Counted from the first letter of the stretch, positions 1-12,600 are shown. The stretch is 64,000 nucleotides of DNA from Rotaria sordida (GCA_905250125.1 CAJNOL010000141.1:19492-83491); one strand, 5' to 3'. Numbers and translations are program-made. The notes: generated by a model not told the origin, from the sequence alone.

Positions 1-600
1 TAGTAGTTTCTTCATTTGTTGGTTGAAGATCATAAGCTAATGTTTCCATTGGTAGGTTCTTGGTTTCAATAGTAGATGTTTTAGTAGTTTCATCATTTGT
101 TGGTTCAAGATCATAGACTTGTGTTTCCATTGGAAGATTATCATCATCAGCAGTAGATGTTTTAGTAGTTTCTTCATTTGTTGGTTGAAGATCATAAACT
201 TGTGTTTCTACTGGAATATTTTTAATATTCGTTGTAGTTTCTTCATTTGTTGGTTGAAGATCATAAGCTAATGTTTCCACTGGTGGATTATTATTTTCAA
301 CGGTAGATGTTTTAGGAGTTTCTTCATTTATTGGTTGAAGATTATAAACTTGTGTTTCTACTGGAATATTTTTAATATTTATTGTAGTTTCTTCATTTGT
401 TGATTGAAGATCATAAGCTAATGTTTCCACTGGTGGATTATTATCTTCAACAGTAGATGTTTTAGAAGTTTCTTCATTTGTTGGTTGAAGATCACCAACT
501 TGTATTTCTACTGGAATATTTTTAATATTTGATGTAGTTTCTTCATTTATTGGTTGAAGATCATAAACTTGTGTTTCCATTGGTAGATTATCATTTTCAG
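1..600 (-). repeat. Coding tandem repeat array in the MDC1-like gene
   Basis: About eight imperfect units of roughly 70-82 bp are visible, with cores near 28, 110, 190, 260, 340, 410, 490 and 560. Each unit encodes a variant of ETQVYDLQPTNEET followed by a variable KTSTVEDNNLPM or NIKNIPV spacer. Units alternate between TQVY and TLAY versions; one unit is degenerate (IQVG). The array continues past the left edge. The frame is open throughout. Confidence 0.9.
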
Positions 601-2323
601 ATACAGTTTCTGTTGTTGTTGTCGTTGTTGTTGTTGTAATAATTTCTTCGATAATTTTATCACCATCCATAACAAGTTGATGAACTTCTTCACGTTTTGT
701 TTCAACAACATCAGTTATAATTTGTTCATTTTTAAGTTCATATAATTGAGTTTCATTGATAATTTGTTCATTTGAAGAAATTTCTTCATTAGCTGATTTA
801 AGTGTATATGCTTGAGTTTTATCAATTTCTGTTGTTGTTGTTGTTGTTTCAATAGTTATTTGATTATTATCATCTTCAATAAATTTTTCGGTTCGTAAAG
901 ATGAAATAATTTCAATTTGATCATCATTATTTATTTGTGTTGATTCAATAACTATTGGTACAGTTGCTGGTAATGTTGTTGCACCAATAACTAAACTATC
1001 ATCATCTTCATTATCATTATTTAATATTGATGATAATGTTGATGGAATAAATGATGAAGATTTACGTGATGATGATTCATTTAAACCATTTTGTTTTAAT
1101 GTTTCGTCATCAGAATCTAATGAAAAGAAATTAAATTAAAAACAAGAAAAAAAAGTTATTTTGAATTTATACTTTTTATACTTGTTCGAGTAAGACCTAA
1201 AAGAAAAAATAAATGAATGAGATTTTCTTTTTTTTTTTTTTAATTTCGATATTCACCATTTGTATTATTAGAATTTCCATTCCAAATTTTCATTGGTTGT
1301 GTTGGTTCTTGATCATCATAAGAATCAGTTATTGTTTGTGTTGATGCTTAAAAAAAAATCAAAATAAAATATAATTAAATATGAAATTTAAATCTTCTTA
1401 CGAATCACATCAACATTTGTTTCTGTAATAACCTAAAAGAAAAGAAAAGAAAAAAACAATACAAAAATATTTATCAATTTATAATCATAAACAAAATATA
1501 AAATCGAGAAATATTAAGCAGACACACATTGACATACCAGTGGAGGTATATCATCATCCACAGGCCATGGCGAATCCTCTTCAACTAAGGTATTTACTGG
1601 TGGTATATAAGTTTCATATATTGGTTCAGAAAGCATCTTCAAAAAGTTTTATGAACTAAACATGAGAAAAGAAAACAAGAAACATAATACTTACATTTTT
1701 ATTCGTTTGTGATTGTTGTTGTTCTTGAAATAAACAAATAATATCACCTAATTTAATTTCATCACCATCACGTAATGCATAACAAACATTTGGTTGAAGT
1801 TGAACCTAAAATTAAAAAAAAAGTAAATCAAAAATTTCAATTTAATACAAATGTTTTTTTTTTTTCTTTACTTTATTATGATAAGTTTTATTACTACTAC
1901 CAAGATCGGTAATGAAATATTGTCCATTGTTAAAAGTTATTTTTGCATGTTGTTTTGAAAGTGACTAAAAGAAAAGAAAAATAAAATAAAATTTTGATAT
2001 TGAGGGAAAAAAAAGTATCTTACAGGAGCAGAAATAATTAAGTCCGATGGATTTGCTCGACCAATAATTGTTTCTTCTATTAAAAGAAAATCATGTATTA
2101 ATTTAATGATAAAGAATAAAAAACATACTTCCAATTTGATATGTATTTGGATCAGTTCCACTTACAATTTTTAATAAAGCTTCCTTAATAAGATAAAAGA
2201 AAAAGATCTTTGAAGGTTTTTATTTTTCGAAATAATAATAAAACATACTGATTCAATGGTTGATGAATTTTGTACAAAACTATCATCAGCTGTTATTATT
2301 TGTGTATTATCAAGATCTGTCAT
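1..2323 (-). CDS. MDC1-like FHA-domain DNA-damage mediator (5' part, truncated by window edge)
   Basis: Start codon is at 2323. Exons, in transcript order: 2249-2323, 2129-2183, 2024-2076, 1872-1964, 1695-1805, 1538-1636, 1402-1432, 1257-1346, and 1116 down to the window edge; about 574 residues are visible. Residues about 30-125 form an FHA domain: GKETIIGRANPSD, then SLSKQHAKITF, then TDLGSSNKTY, then LRDGDEIKLGD. These carry the phosphothreonine-binding Arg, Ser-x-x-His and Asn signatures. Order and spacing resemble the N-terminal FHA of MDC1, which scaffolds repair factors on damaged chromatin. After an acidic linker comes a tandem array with repeated TQVY-type motifs. BRCT repeats expected at the MDC1 C-terminus would lie outside the window, so orthology is inferred. 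Alternative: another FHA/ST-Q-rich checkpoint adaptor. Confidence 0.75.
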
Positions 2324-3208
2324 ATCGTGTTCGTTTCAACAATTACTTGCAAAAATATTTTTGATAGAACTGAATACAATATCTATAGTTTTCTCATCTT
2401 TGTTTAACATAATTAGTGACATCTATTCTTTGTCTATTGTCAAATCTATGTTAAATAATTGTATTAATTCATTAAGAAAAATAAAAAAGAATGAAAAATT
2501 AAAATAATTTTATAGAAAATTAAATTTTTTATTTCAATTAAATAAATATAATAATAAAATAAGACTGATAATTAGTGTCATCTACAAATGTGATTCCATA
2601 ATATTTTGAAAAAAAAATTGTTTACTTGCGTTCAAGCAACAATGATAAGTGACCTTGAACTTTATATATAAGTAAAGAATATAAATAATGACATCATGTG
2701 ATTTTATTTTTTCTTTCTGCCGTCTGACTATTTTTGATGTCGAAATAACTTTTGAATAGAACAATACTAAATATAAAAACATCGCTCTGAAGCGAATATT
2801 ACATATTTGATATCGTTATGTGCATTGTTGATTTCTCTCTATCTTTTTTTTTCTAATTACGTCAATGGAAATTTATTCTTAAAATAAAATATTCAAATAT
2901 TGACTTTATGATAAGTTAAAACGCATCTTCCTACTCGAGAAGAATATTTTTGTCTATATGGAAGTAATCACCTGACATTTGCACCGTAAGTTAATTTCTC
3001 TTTTTCTCTTATTTTCTATTTTTTCTCATATACTCGCCAAAAAGAGAGAATAGAAATGTATATAAAGACTGCGTGGTAATGAAGCAAATCATTATCAAAA
3101 CAAAGTACTTATATTGATTATTCTTTTAGACAAGAAGGTCTAATTAAAAATAAAGTATAGACGTGGCGGTTCTTATTGTTACTTCTAATACTTCGTTGAC
3201 TTCTGAAC
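2324..3208. promoter_or_regulatory. Divergent intergenic region, MDC1-like / polyamine oxidase
   Basis: About 885 bp separate two divergent start codons, so both promoters must lie here. It is AT-rich with poly-T runs. I see no convincing coding potential and no clear core promoter motif. A possible 3' splice acceptor (pyrimidine run ending gcaag) lies about 26 bp upstream of the MDC1-like start. Confidence 0.45.
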
Positions 3209-5602
3209 ATGTCAACAGTCGATCAAAATCCGGTAATTATTTCAAAATATTCATTTTTATTTTTTTAATAATTATTAAATATTTTTTTGTTTATATAGAT
3301 TTCTCAATATCATCAAACTATAATTATTGGTTGTGGTGCAGCCGGTCTATCAGCTGCATATCAATTACACAAATCCGGTTTTAAATCTGTTTTAATTCTT
3401 GAAGGTTCAAAACGTATCGGTGGTCGCATCCTCACCGAATACTTAGATAAAGATTCATTAAAACCACTTGAAATGGGTGCATGTTGGATGCATGGTATAC
3501 AAGGAAATCCCGTATATGAATTAGCTGTACGTGAAAAATTTCCACAACATACAGGTACAATACTTAGTTTTAATATTGGTACATGTGTTGATGAAAATGG
3601 TTTACAAATATCAAGTGAATTACATAATGAAGTTGATCAATTTTTTGAAAGTTTATTACAAGATACAAGAGATTTATTTGAATATCAACAAAAAAATAAT
3701 ACACCAATATCATCAATAAGTATACAAAAAGTTTTTATGGAAAAATTCTCAAATTTTTTAAATTCAAATGGTGAAGATAATGAAACACGTTCTTTAAAAC
3801 TTAAATTACTGCAACGAAGGTAAATCATTAGACAAAAAAAAAAAGATTAGTGATGATAATTAAAATGTTAATTGATTCTTTATTTTTGTATAGATTTGAT
3901 CAAGAAACAGGCGAATGTGGTTGTCAATCAATGGAACAAGTATCGTATTCAGAATTTGGTTCATATCAACGACCAAATGGTCCCGATATGGAATTTCCAT
4001 CTGGTTATTCAACATTAATACGTTATTTATGTTCACAAATACCAAAAAATTGGATTTTATTTGAACAATTTGTTGAAAATATTCTTTGGGATACAGATAA
4101 TCATGTTAAAATTACATGTGCAAATGGAAATATTTATGAATGTGAACATGTTATTTGTACTATTCCATTAGCTGTTATGAAATGGAGTTATAAATCATTA
4201 TTTACTCCAGCATTACCAAGTAAATAAAAACAAAAAAAAAATTTATTTTCTAAAATAAAAGAATAAATTTGAAATTTTTTTTTTTTGTTTCTTAAGCATG
4301 GAAAATTGAAGCAATACAAAAAATGGATATGGGTACAGTTGATAAAATCTATTTATTTTATGAACAATTAAATTTTTTTAATGGTGATTCATTAGCTATT
4401 GTTTATGATCGAGAACATGATACATTAGATATAAAAAGAGAATGGTTTAAAAAAATTTTCTTATTTCAAAAAGTTTATGATAATGTTTTATTATGTTGGA
4501 TAACGGGTGATGAAGCTATTTTTTGTGAACAATTAGATGAAAAACATATTGGCGATGTATTAACAAATCTTTTTAGAAAATCATTAAAAAATCCTAATAT
4601 ACCAACACCAACAAAAGTTATTCGGTAAGAAAATTAATTTTCTTTGTAATCTTATTTCATTTTCTTTCTTCATGGTTGATAGCACTGAAGTTTGCATAAA
4701 GTCACTTGTGGTGACTTATCAAATAACGTAACGATTCAGCCATGATAACTTCTCATAGTTAATAAATTAAAATTTACGAGTAGAATCATTCATTGGTATA
4801 ATTATAGAAATTTACTAATGTTAACGGTTAAAATTTCTAATCAGTTCTTCCTTAATTACAATGAAATACAATTTCATGCAAATTTATTCTTTCTTTTTCT
4901 TTTTTTGTCATATAGAACTCAATGGTTTTCAAATCCATGTGCAAAAGGTTCATATTCATATGTACCTGTTGGTGCATCATCTTGTCAACATATTCATGAT
5001 TTGGCTAAACCATTAACGGCTCATAATAAAGTAAGATTTATTCCTAAAGATAAGTTCCATTAAAATAAAAGATAGTATTGACATATATATATATATTTTT
5101 TTTTTATGCTTAAAGTCCTTTTAGTAGTCTTTCAGAAAAGCAGAACCCGATTGATGGACAACACACGTTGACAAGGCGCAGGTAGACGATATCTTGGGAT
5201 ATTAATATCCATATTAACCTAAGAATTGTTGAATACGCTTGTTCTTCGGTTTTGTTGTTTATTTGTCTAGGTTCTGTTCGTATGATGACGATGTAGCAGA
5301 TAAATAGGTCTGATTACAATTTTTATATATCTATTTCTTTCTTTTTTTATTTTATTTTTTATCCTTTTATCTTTTCTTTTTTCGTTAAACAAATATATAA
5401 TTTTTAGTCGCGAGTATTATTTGCGGGTGAACATACCCATACTCGCTATTACTCAACTGTAACTGGTGCATTTATAACTGGTCAAACACAAGCATTACAA
5501 GTTGTCCAACAATTAACTGCAAATAATGATACAGAAACATTAGTTAAATCAATTACCGATGATTTTAATAAAATTCAATGGAAACGTGAAGAACCACCCT
5601 GA
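3209..5602 (+). CDS. FAD-dependent polyamine/spermine oxidase
   Basis: Six exons: 3209-3232, 3299-3819, 3894-4219, 4297-4624, 4916-5030, 5408-5602; 502 residues to the first TGA, within the usual length of SMOX/PAOX enzymes. The enzyme oxidises spermine or N1-acetylspermine, releasing hydrogen peroxide and an aminoaldehyde. Residues 16-45 show the FAD dinucleotide fold (GCGAAG, then a LILEGSKRIGGRI segment). EMGACWMHG is the usual second FAD/substrate signature. The C-terminal block KGSYSYVPVG, then LFAGEHTHTRYYSTVTGAF, is diagnostic of the SMOX/PAOX branch of flavin amine oxidases. There is no signal peptide, so it is probably cytosolic or nuclear. SMOX versus PAOX cannot be decided by eye. 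The reading frame continues past the TGA for 64 codons (separate entry). Confidence 0.92.
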
Positions 5603-5797
5603 CAAACTCCCGTTTTAAGTCGTCGTCTGAAAATGATGACGACGACAAATGACGGTGCTGGTCAAGCACCAACGGTATCAATGACGAAACAAGATGTTGC
5701 CCCAAAACCAATCCGTGGTTTGACAACAAAAATCTTCTCGTTCATTACCGAATTGGTTACTCAGACCGTTCATTATTTGAAAGACTTTGACATATAA
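5603..5797 (+). other. In-frame 64-codon extension after the polyamine oxidase TGA
   Basis: Directly after the TGA at 5600-5602 the same frame stays open for 64 codons and ends with TAA at 5795-5797. The stretch is richer in G and C than the surrounding 3' DNA and uses ordinary codons. It contains an amphipathic or hydrophobic end (KIFSFITELVTQTVHYL). It may be a C-terminal tail recently lost by a TGG-to-TGA change, a readthrough extension, or chance. The catalytic domain is already complete before the TGA. Confidence 0.5.
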
Positions 5798-5928
5798 ATT
5801 TCTTTTTTTTTTTTGTTTTGTTTATTCTTATGTTTTCAGAGTGTGGATATAGTTATCGCTCTTCTCTTTAGTGTGGTCTTAATTTAATCAAGCATATGCT
5901 TTTTTTTTTCTCTTTTCAATATTTACTC

Positions 5929-5934
5929 AATAAA
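5929..5934 (+). terminator. Candidate polyadenylation signal of polyamine oxidase
   Basis: An AATAAA hexamer lies 132 bp after the TAA that ends the extension and about 125 bp before the end of the converging INCENP-like gene. It is the first canonical hexamer after the gene. Confidence 0.5.
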
Positions 5935-6059
5935 ATTAATCATTTAATCCAGCAATTAGATCAGTTTTTATTCTCGGACAGATAGGTTTGTTTTTTGCAT
6001 ATCAGTAGTTCTAGAAAATAATTTATTATTAAAAAAAAAACGAACAAGAAAAAAAAACA

Positions 6060-6757
6060 TTAAACAAAATTCGGTGGAAACATTGAAGAAGAATAATTTA
6101 AAGAAAATTCTGTATTATGTTTTAATTCAATTGATTGAACCATTTCATGTGCTACATCGATTTGAATTGAACCAAAAATATCTTCAGGATTTTTATCATT
6201 AAAATAAATTTGATTAATAAATGCTAATTGCAGTTGACTTTCTAAATGATGAATAAAAAATTTTGTAGCTCAACAAAGACAAAAAAAACCTACTTCTAGC
6301 CCAACGTGGAATTTTTTTCGATCGTCGACGAGATATAGCTACATGTGTATCATCAAGTACATCATCATGAAATATAGTCATATCATAATTATTTGTTGAA
6401 TTTGTTTTAAAACTATATTCTGAATTTGGATTAACTTCTCGGACAATATTAGATCTACAAAACAAACAAATAAAAAAAAGTAAAGAAAAATAAACTTACC
6501 CTTTGATACGTCGAAATCGACCACTCGATTGTACATGGTTTTGAATTAAACTATGAATAGGTGTTTTAGATTGAATAAGAGATGAAGATTTTTTGAATAG
6601 TTGACGACGAAAAAATGTCTTGATTGAAGTATTTGAACGTTTTGGATTAGTTACGATGGATGAATTAGTAGAACGAATACACTACAAATATAATCATATA
6701 AATAGAAAACAAAAAATTTCATACAGGAATTACTTTTACTGGATTACAAAAAGCCAT
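6060..6757 (-). CDS. Short INCENP-like protein with Aurora-binding IN-box
   Basis: Four exons: 6734-6757, 6500-6681, 6294-6454, 6060-6241; 182 residues with frame-consistent junctions. The C-terminal half matches the INCENP IN-box. NNYDMTIFHDDVLDDTH precedes KKIPRWARKSQLQLAFINQ, then YFNDKNPEDIFGSI. In other animals this region wraps and activates Aurora B kinase; the Trp-Ala-Arg core and the later IFG are present. The N-terminal half is basic and Ser-rich (RSNTSIKTFFRRQLFKKSSS). INCENP proteins are usually several hundred to over 900 residues, with an N-terminal survivin/borealin-binding domain and a long single alpha-helix; neither is visible here. Exon 1 is only 24 bp and its donor could instead be at 6739, so upstream exons may be missed. 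The alternative is a truncated paralog. Confidence 0.72.
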
Positions 6758-7239
6758 TGAAAATATTAGACGTAAATTGTTGATAAGAACGTTGACCGAG
6801 AAATGTTACTGAATAAGTCGAATATGTTTCCTTATATAGAGTAAATCTCATTTAGTTAAAATGGCTTAAACTTAGTTTAATCAAAGAGTTGTTCCAAATG
6901 TGGGATTGATCAATTAAATGACAAGCTAATTTTATATAATCGCTTTCTTCTTAATTATACATGTTTTTCGTTGATTAATTGAACGAAAGATATATATTCG
7001 TTAATTGAAAATGAAAGAAAAGAAAAAAACGAAAGCAAAAATATCAAAACGAAAAATTTCGAAACAAAAGTGATATTTCTAGTTAACGATGATTCTAAGC
7101 ACATGTAATTTTTTTTTTCTGGATGGATGGAAATGAAGAGAAAACTCATCCTCACAACGACAACTTCGATTGCAGCAATAGTTGTGTTACCCAATGAATG
7201 TGAAATGAGCAAGCAAATATTTGCGTCGTATGTTTAGCG

Positions 7240-7509
7240 CAGAGGTGGGCAACTTAGAAATTTTTCAAATCTCAAGTCAAGTCAAATCACTAAAAAAGCA
7301 TTTCGAGTCAAGTCAAGTCAAGTCGTACCCAAAAACTGTTTCCACCAAGTCAAGTCAAGTCAAGTCAGATCCCAAAATTTTTTCGACCAAGTCAAGTCAA
7401 GTCAAGTCATACCCAAAAAATTTTTCTACCAAGTCAAGTCAAGTCAAGTCAGACTTGACTTGACTTGACTTGAAAGCAGGGTATTTTTGACTTGACTTGC
7501 CCAGCTCTG
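7240..7509. mobile_element. hAT-type MITE with internal AAGTC minisatellite
   Basis: The 270-bp element has terminal inverted repeats CAGAGGTGGGCAA and (reverse complement of the right end) CAGAGCTGGGCAA, 12 of 13 matching. It is flanked by perfect 8-bp direct repeats GTTTAGCG at 7232-7239 and 7510-7517. Eight-base duplications and CAGAGNNGGGCA ends are hallmarks of the hAT superfamily. The interior is almost entirely CAAGTCAAGTC-type pentamer repeats broken by short A/T spacers. It encodes no transposase. Confidence 0.9.
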
Positions 7510-7517
7510 GTTTAGCG

Positions 7518-9618
7518 TTATTTGGCGATTTGTTTTTATTGATTTTCAGAGAGTGGATTTATTCAAGAACGTCGATTTATCATATCCACAATCTCAAGGA
7601 CACAATCCAAAGCACTTTTCGATCATTTTCCACTCCGATATTTTTACTTCGACCTTTCTACAGTCAACTGAATAATTTACAGCATTAGTATAAAAAAAAG
7701 ATTTATTAAGGGTCCCGCTTCGAAAATCTGACTTTAACAACGTACATAAGATATTAATGAAACGTTGCATAGATGTTCAGGTCATAGAAGTACATTAATA
7801 AAAGAAGTTCATAGCTCCATACCTAACCGTTCAGAAGTTTTTCAGAAACCAAGCTGCAAAACAGGGCTTTCTACAAAAACTTAGAGTTTACCTAGCACTA
7901 TCAATTAATTAGAAAATTCATTTCCGAATGTATTTATTTATTAAAAGAGAACACAGTTCTCTAAAATGAAATATATTAAGAAAAAAATTTCTCTGCAGTT
8001 CTATCATTACTGAAAAAAATCAATTTTGAGAAAAACGCAAACGAAATTTTTTCTTTTATATAGTCTTCTTGTCATTACTTAAAATAAAGATGAAGCATAA
8101 ATATATTGCATGTTAATCGAAATATTTATCTATGTACATTAGATTTTCTTCATACGAGATACATCGCGATAGATAATGGTGCCTACCATTCAACAACATA
8201 ATAAACACAGACGGATAACAAATTAGTTTTTTTTAATTTAACTTGTGAAATTAGGATTGGGTGCATGTGAGCGAAGAGAAGATATATATACTCACATCCT
8301 TAAGTCATTGAGAATTTCAAAAGTCTGTCTCTAAGATGTGCAAGATTTGATTTCCTCTGAAAAATATTTGTCTATTTTGTCGATCTAATTCTACCAAAAG
8401 AAATTTTGCTGATTGCTTTAGACATCATTATTTGTCCCGAGAGTTTCAAAAGTCATTCATAAAACTTTCCAAAACAAATTCGAGAATCAAAAGTATATTT
8501 ATAAATTTGTACACTAGACAATTCATGGAACATGTTTATATATTTATTTCAAAAATCATTTTTTTTTTGACTAAAATAGAATTTTCTAAAAGCGGATCCT
8601 TAAGTAAAGAAAAAGAATAGAATCATTCAAATATATATTTAGATAAAATATTGCTTAAAATTAGATAATAGATGTGTGTGCAGGTGTAGATGTGAGTCTT
8701 ATAATCTCACACTCACATATATCTGCAGTCTTTTTCCATTCGATTTTTCTATCGATTCTTCAATAAAATATTCGATCGAATAGTCTACATTCATTCGATG
8801 TTCACTATTATTAGAATGTCAAATGAAATATTCCCGATAGATTAAAAGTTGCATGTGAATTACTATGTAATCAAATGATATCCATATTCAATAATAGAAA
8901 TCTATGAAGATACAATGGTGAAAAATCTGTTGTACATGTTTGATTGATTATGATGAATAAGACAATGTAACAAAGACAAATCGATTGTACTTAAAATCTC
9001 TATCGATATTTTTATTCTTTGATCAAAGTTGAGATCTATCTTGAAATTACTTTCTATGCTTTTAGTACAATAATAATCTTTTCTAAATATGATTATCAGA
9101 TGTTTTCATTTTCATACAAATTAATATTATTAAAACATAATTAATCATAGAAAAGAAAAAAAAAGCCATGATCGTAATTTATATTTCAAACTGTCTTGAT
9201 TTTAATATACGGTATTGAAGTAATACAAAAAGAAAAAAAAAAGAAAAAGAAGCCAAAGTAGAACATGCATTATAGGAAAACATCATACTTAGGTTGCGTA
9301 CAACAAAAGAGAAACACATAAATCTTTTTCAAATTTGGTTATGCATTTTTTTTTCTGATAAAAATCTATATAATACATATATATATATAGATTAATGTGA
9401 AGAAAATCAATTAATCTGACCGGTTCAATTGGTTGGTATTTATATATATATATATATAATCAATAAATAAATAAAAAACATCTTCGAACATTATATGAAG
9501 ACAAAAAATGAAACGAAGAAAGTAGAAGAAGACTAGGTTCATAGTTTATTTTCGTTTTTTGTTTTTTATTCTAATTATTGACGAAAGACAGTCGGGTGAA
9601 TGTCATTAAATTGTTGAA
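7518..9618. other. Gene-free intergenic DNA downstream of VPS15
   Basis: No credible coding exon was found on either strand. A TA-dinucleotide run sits near 9433-9460. A small inverted motif of GATGTGAG / CTCACATC type occurs around 8270-8300 and 8690-8720. A TTTATT (AATAAA on the minus strand) at 9545-9550 lies about 70 bp past the VPS15 stop and is its likely polyadenylation signal. Confidence 0.5.
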
Positions 9619-12600
9619 TTATTTCCATATTTTAACAACAGCATCACATGAAACAGTTATTAAATAAGGTGTGCGTTCTTTTGACATAACTAATTGCATT
9701 GATGTAACTGTATCGGTGTGTGCTGATGGAATATTAGCACTTGATTTTGTTGTTTTAATTTCTGTTGTTGTTGTTGTTGTTGCAGATGATGATGATGATG
9801 ATGTACTTGTTAATTGTGTTACTGTTGGTGGTGATGCTGGATGTTTACGTTTATGATATTCTTCAATAGTTATTTCAACACCATCAATTGTTTTTGGTTG
9901 ATAACGAGCTGTTAAAAGATCATCATCAGCTGGTCCTCGACATACAATATATGATCGTAATGGTTGAGTTAAATTCCAATTTCTTATCCGCATATCTGTT
10001 CCAGCACAAAGTAATGATATAGCTCCATCATTTTTCCATAAATACATTGATGCAATATAATGATTAAGTGACTAAACAAAAAGAAATTTATCAAAAATTT
10101 TGATTTTGTTTTTTTGCAAACCTGTGTTAATGAAAGTGGTGTTACAGGTGATGGCCAAAAAGCTTTTTGTCGCGTTTGAGGTTTATCAATATTCCATACA
10201 GCCACTTCATTATTACCTTGAAATGAACTAATTAAACTACTCGGTTGATCTTGATGACGAAGTAGACTTATAACACGTGCACCTGAAAATGTTTAAAAAA
10301 CCAAAATCAAAAAATTTTCTATTCTTTTGTTTTTTGTTTTTTACCTGTTGGATGTCTAATTCCTTGAATACATAATTGAAAACGCATATCCCATATATCA
10401 ATAAATCCACTACCAGTACCTACAGCTAACCATGATTGAAGTTCATCAATTTCAAATGCAGTTATTAAACCTAGAGAAAATAAATAAATAAATATTAAGA
10501 GAAAGAAAAAAACAAATTTTTCTTTTACGATGATTTAAATCATTTTTAAATCGAAAAATAGGTGTTGAACATCTTGTATCAATTCCAACAATTAAACCTT
10601 GTGATGTAGCTAATGCTAAAATATCTTGTGAACCAGTATTAAAATATTTTAAATCAATTGGTACACCAATATCATTAACATCTAATTTTAAATTATAAAA
10701 TGATTCACGAATATCAGTTGTTGAAGAACTAAGACTAAAAAAAAGAAAAAACAGATTTTTATTTTTCGTTTAGATAAAGAATTTAATTTTTGTTTACTCA
10801 TATATATTTAATTGTCCATTTTCATTCAAAGAAGCAAGATTTAAATTATTATCCGATGTAAATGCTAAACCTCGAACAGCTGATGCTAAAAAGAATAGAA
10901 TTTATTAACAACATTATATAAATGCAAATTATTAGATCTATTTGATAGATAAGTCATGAAATCATTTAAGCTTACTTCTATCAGAAACCTATTTTCGCTC
11001 CAGAACAACCAATCTATCTCAAACTATCAGAAAGTAGCTGGAAGGCCTATAGTAAAAATTTCAACTCAAAATATTGAATTATTCTAATATTAAGAGTAAA
11101 ATAGTAGACCTCCACGTCTTAGGGAATTGTGGGTTCACGTATTTGTGGATCTGAATCCGTGTCCCAGATTTCTCCTCCAAATATAGTGATACAGAGGTTG
11201 GGTTGACGTCAAAATGTAGTTAACATTTGTTGTTGCAACTTAACAGAAATCAGTTTTTAAAGAATCTCTGTTTTTTTTTGCTTTCGATGCTAGTTTTTCG
11301 AAAAAATTGAAGATGTTCCTATGGAAAAAAGATTTATTTTTGTTTAAAAACTAAATCGAAAATGAAAAATTCGGTTCTGTTAGGTTGTAGAGCACAATTT
11401 CCTCTTCAATTTAAAACTTTTCCGAGTTTTATATCATGTAAAAAGGTATACTAACATATATCATACACAAGTCAAGATATGACCAAAAAAAAGAAAGGAA
11501 TAATAGTATCTTTTTTTTTCGTTTAGCAACTATAAATGACACACTATCTAAATATTACATCATCATTGATAAGATTTATCTTATTCATTTTTGTCTCAAA
11601 TACTATATTAAAATTTTTACCTGTTCCACGAATAGCTCGTGATGGTCGGAAGATAAGAGATTTTTGAAATTGATTTATATCCCATAATCGAATAGCTCCT
11701 TTTGTATCACCGGTAGCAAAAAGTTGCGTATAATTAAGTGATGGAGAAACAAGACTTGATGCTAATCTTTTAAAAATTTGATATTTGAAATAAATTTTGA
11801 TTTTTTTTGTTTTTGTTATTTAAAATCTTACTTTGTAATTTTGCCATTATGTAAATGAATATGACCAAGAAGAATACCTTGTGGTGTCCAAAGTTTTTGA
11901 TCAGATATTTCATAAACATTTGTTGGTACACAATGTTTAACTAATTTAGTACGTTGACAATCTTCACGATAGATAGCTTCATGTTTTAATAATAAATTAT
12001 TTTGTTCAGTTAAACATTGTAATCGAAGACCTTTCAAAAAAAATAAAAATTAAGATTTAATTTCTTGAGGATGAGGTTACTTTTAAGAAAAAAAAAGGAC
12101 ATTTTCGATACTCCAATGGGAAATACACCTTTGGGCAAAAGTTCTTCTCTCTCACTGCTTTTTCAAAAAGTTTTTAATATTTGCTTTCTTTTTATTGTAG
12201 GACTAAGGTGTAACAAAGGTATTTTATTTTAATATGATAATAGTCACCATTTGCTTCGATCAAGCATTATTCTCATCTTTTCATACTATCAACCAATTTA
12301 ACAATCAAATCGATTGACAAAGTGTTCCAAGCCGTCCTTATTTCTGGTTCCAACTCTTGAGTTATTTGAATTTTCGTCTTTTGGCTTATTGTATCCTTCA
12401 TCGTCAACCAAACATTATCAATTAAGTTTTGGTCTAGTGATGAAGAAGGTCAATATAGAAGGTGAGTTCTTTCAGTTGATCGCCAGACGCCATTTGTACT
12501 TATGATCATTGTTTTCTTGAAAGATCCAGCTAGCTGAATCTTCGGAAAATTGACGATGAGTAGTAAGTAGAAGAGCATTCTCATATATGCTGCACATAAA

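Noticed and set aside
7221..7463. Plus-strand open frame of repeated SQVKS
   Set aside because: It lies inside the hAT-type MITE and is a by-product of the AAGTC minisatellite; it starts in flanking DNA and has no exon support.
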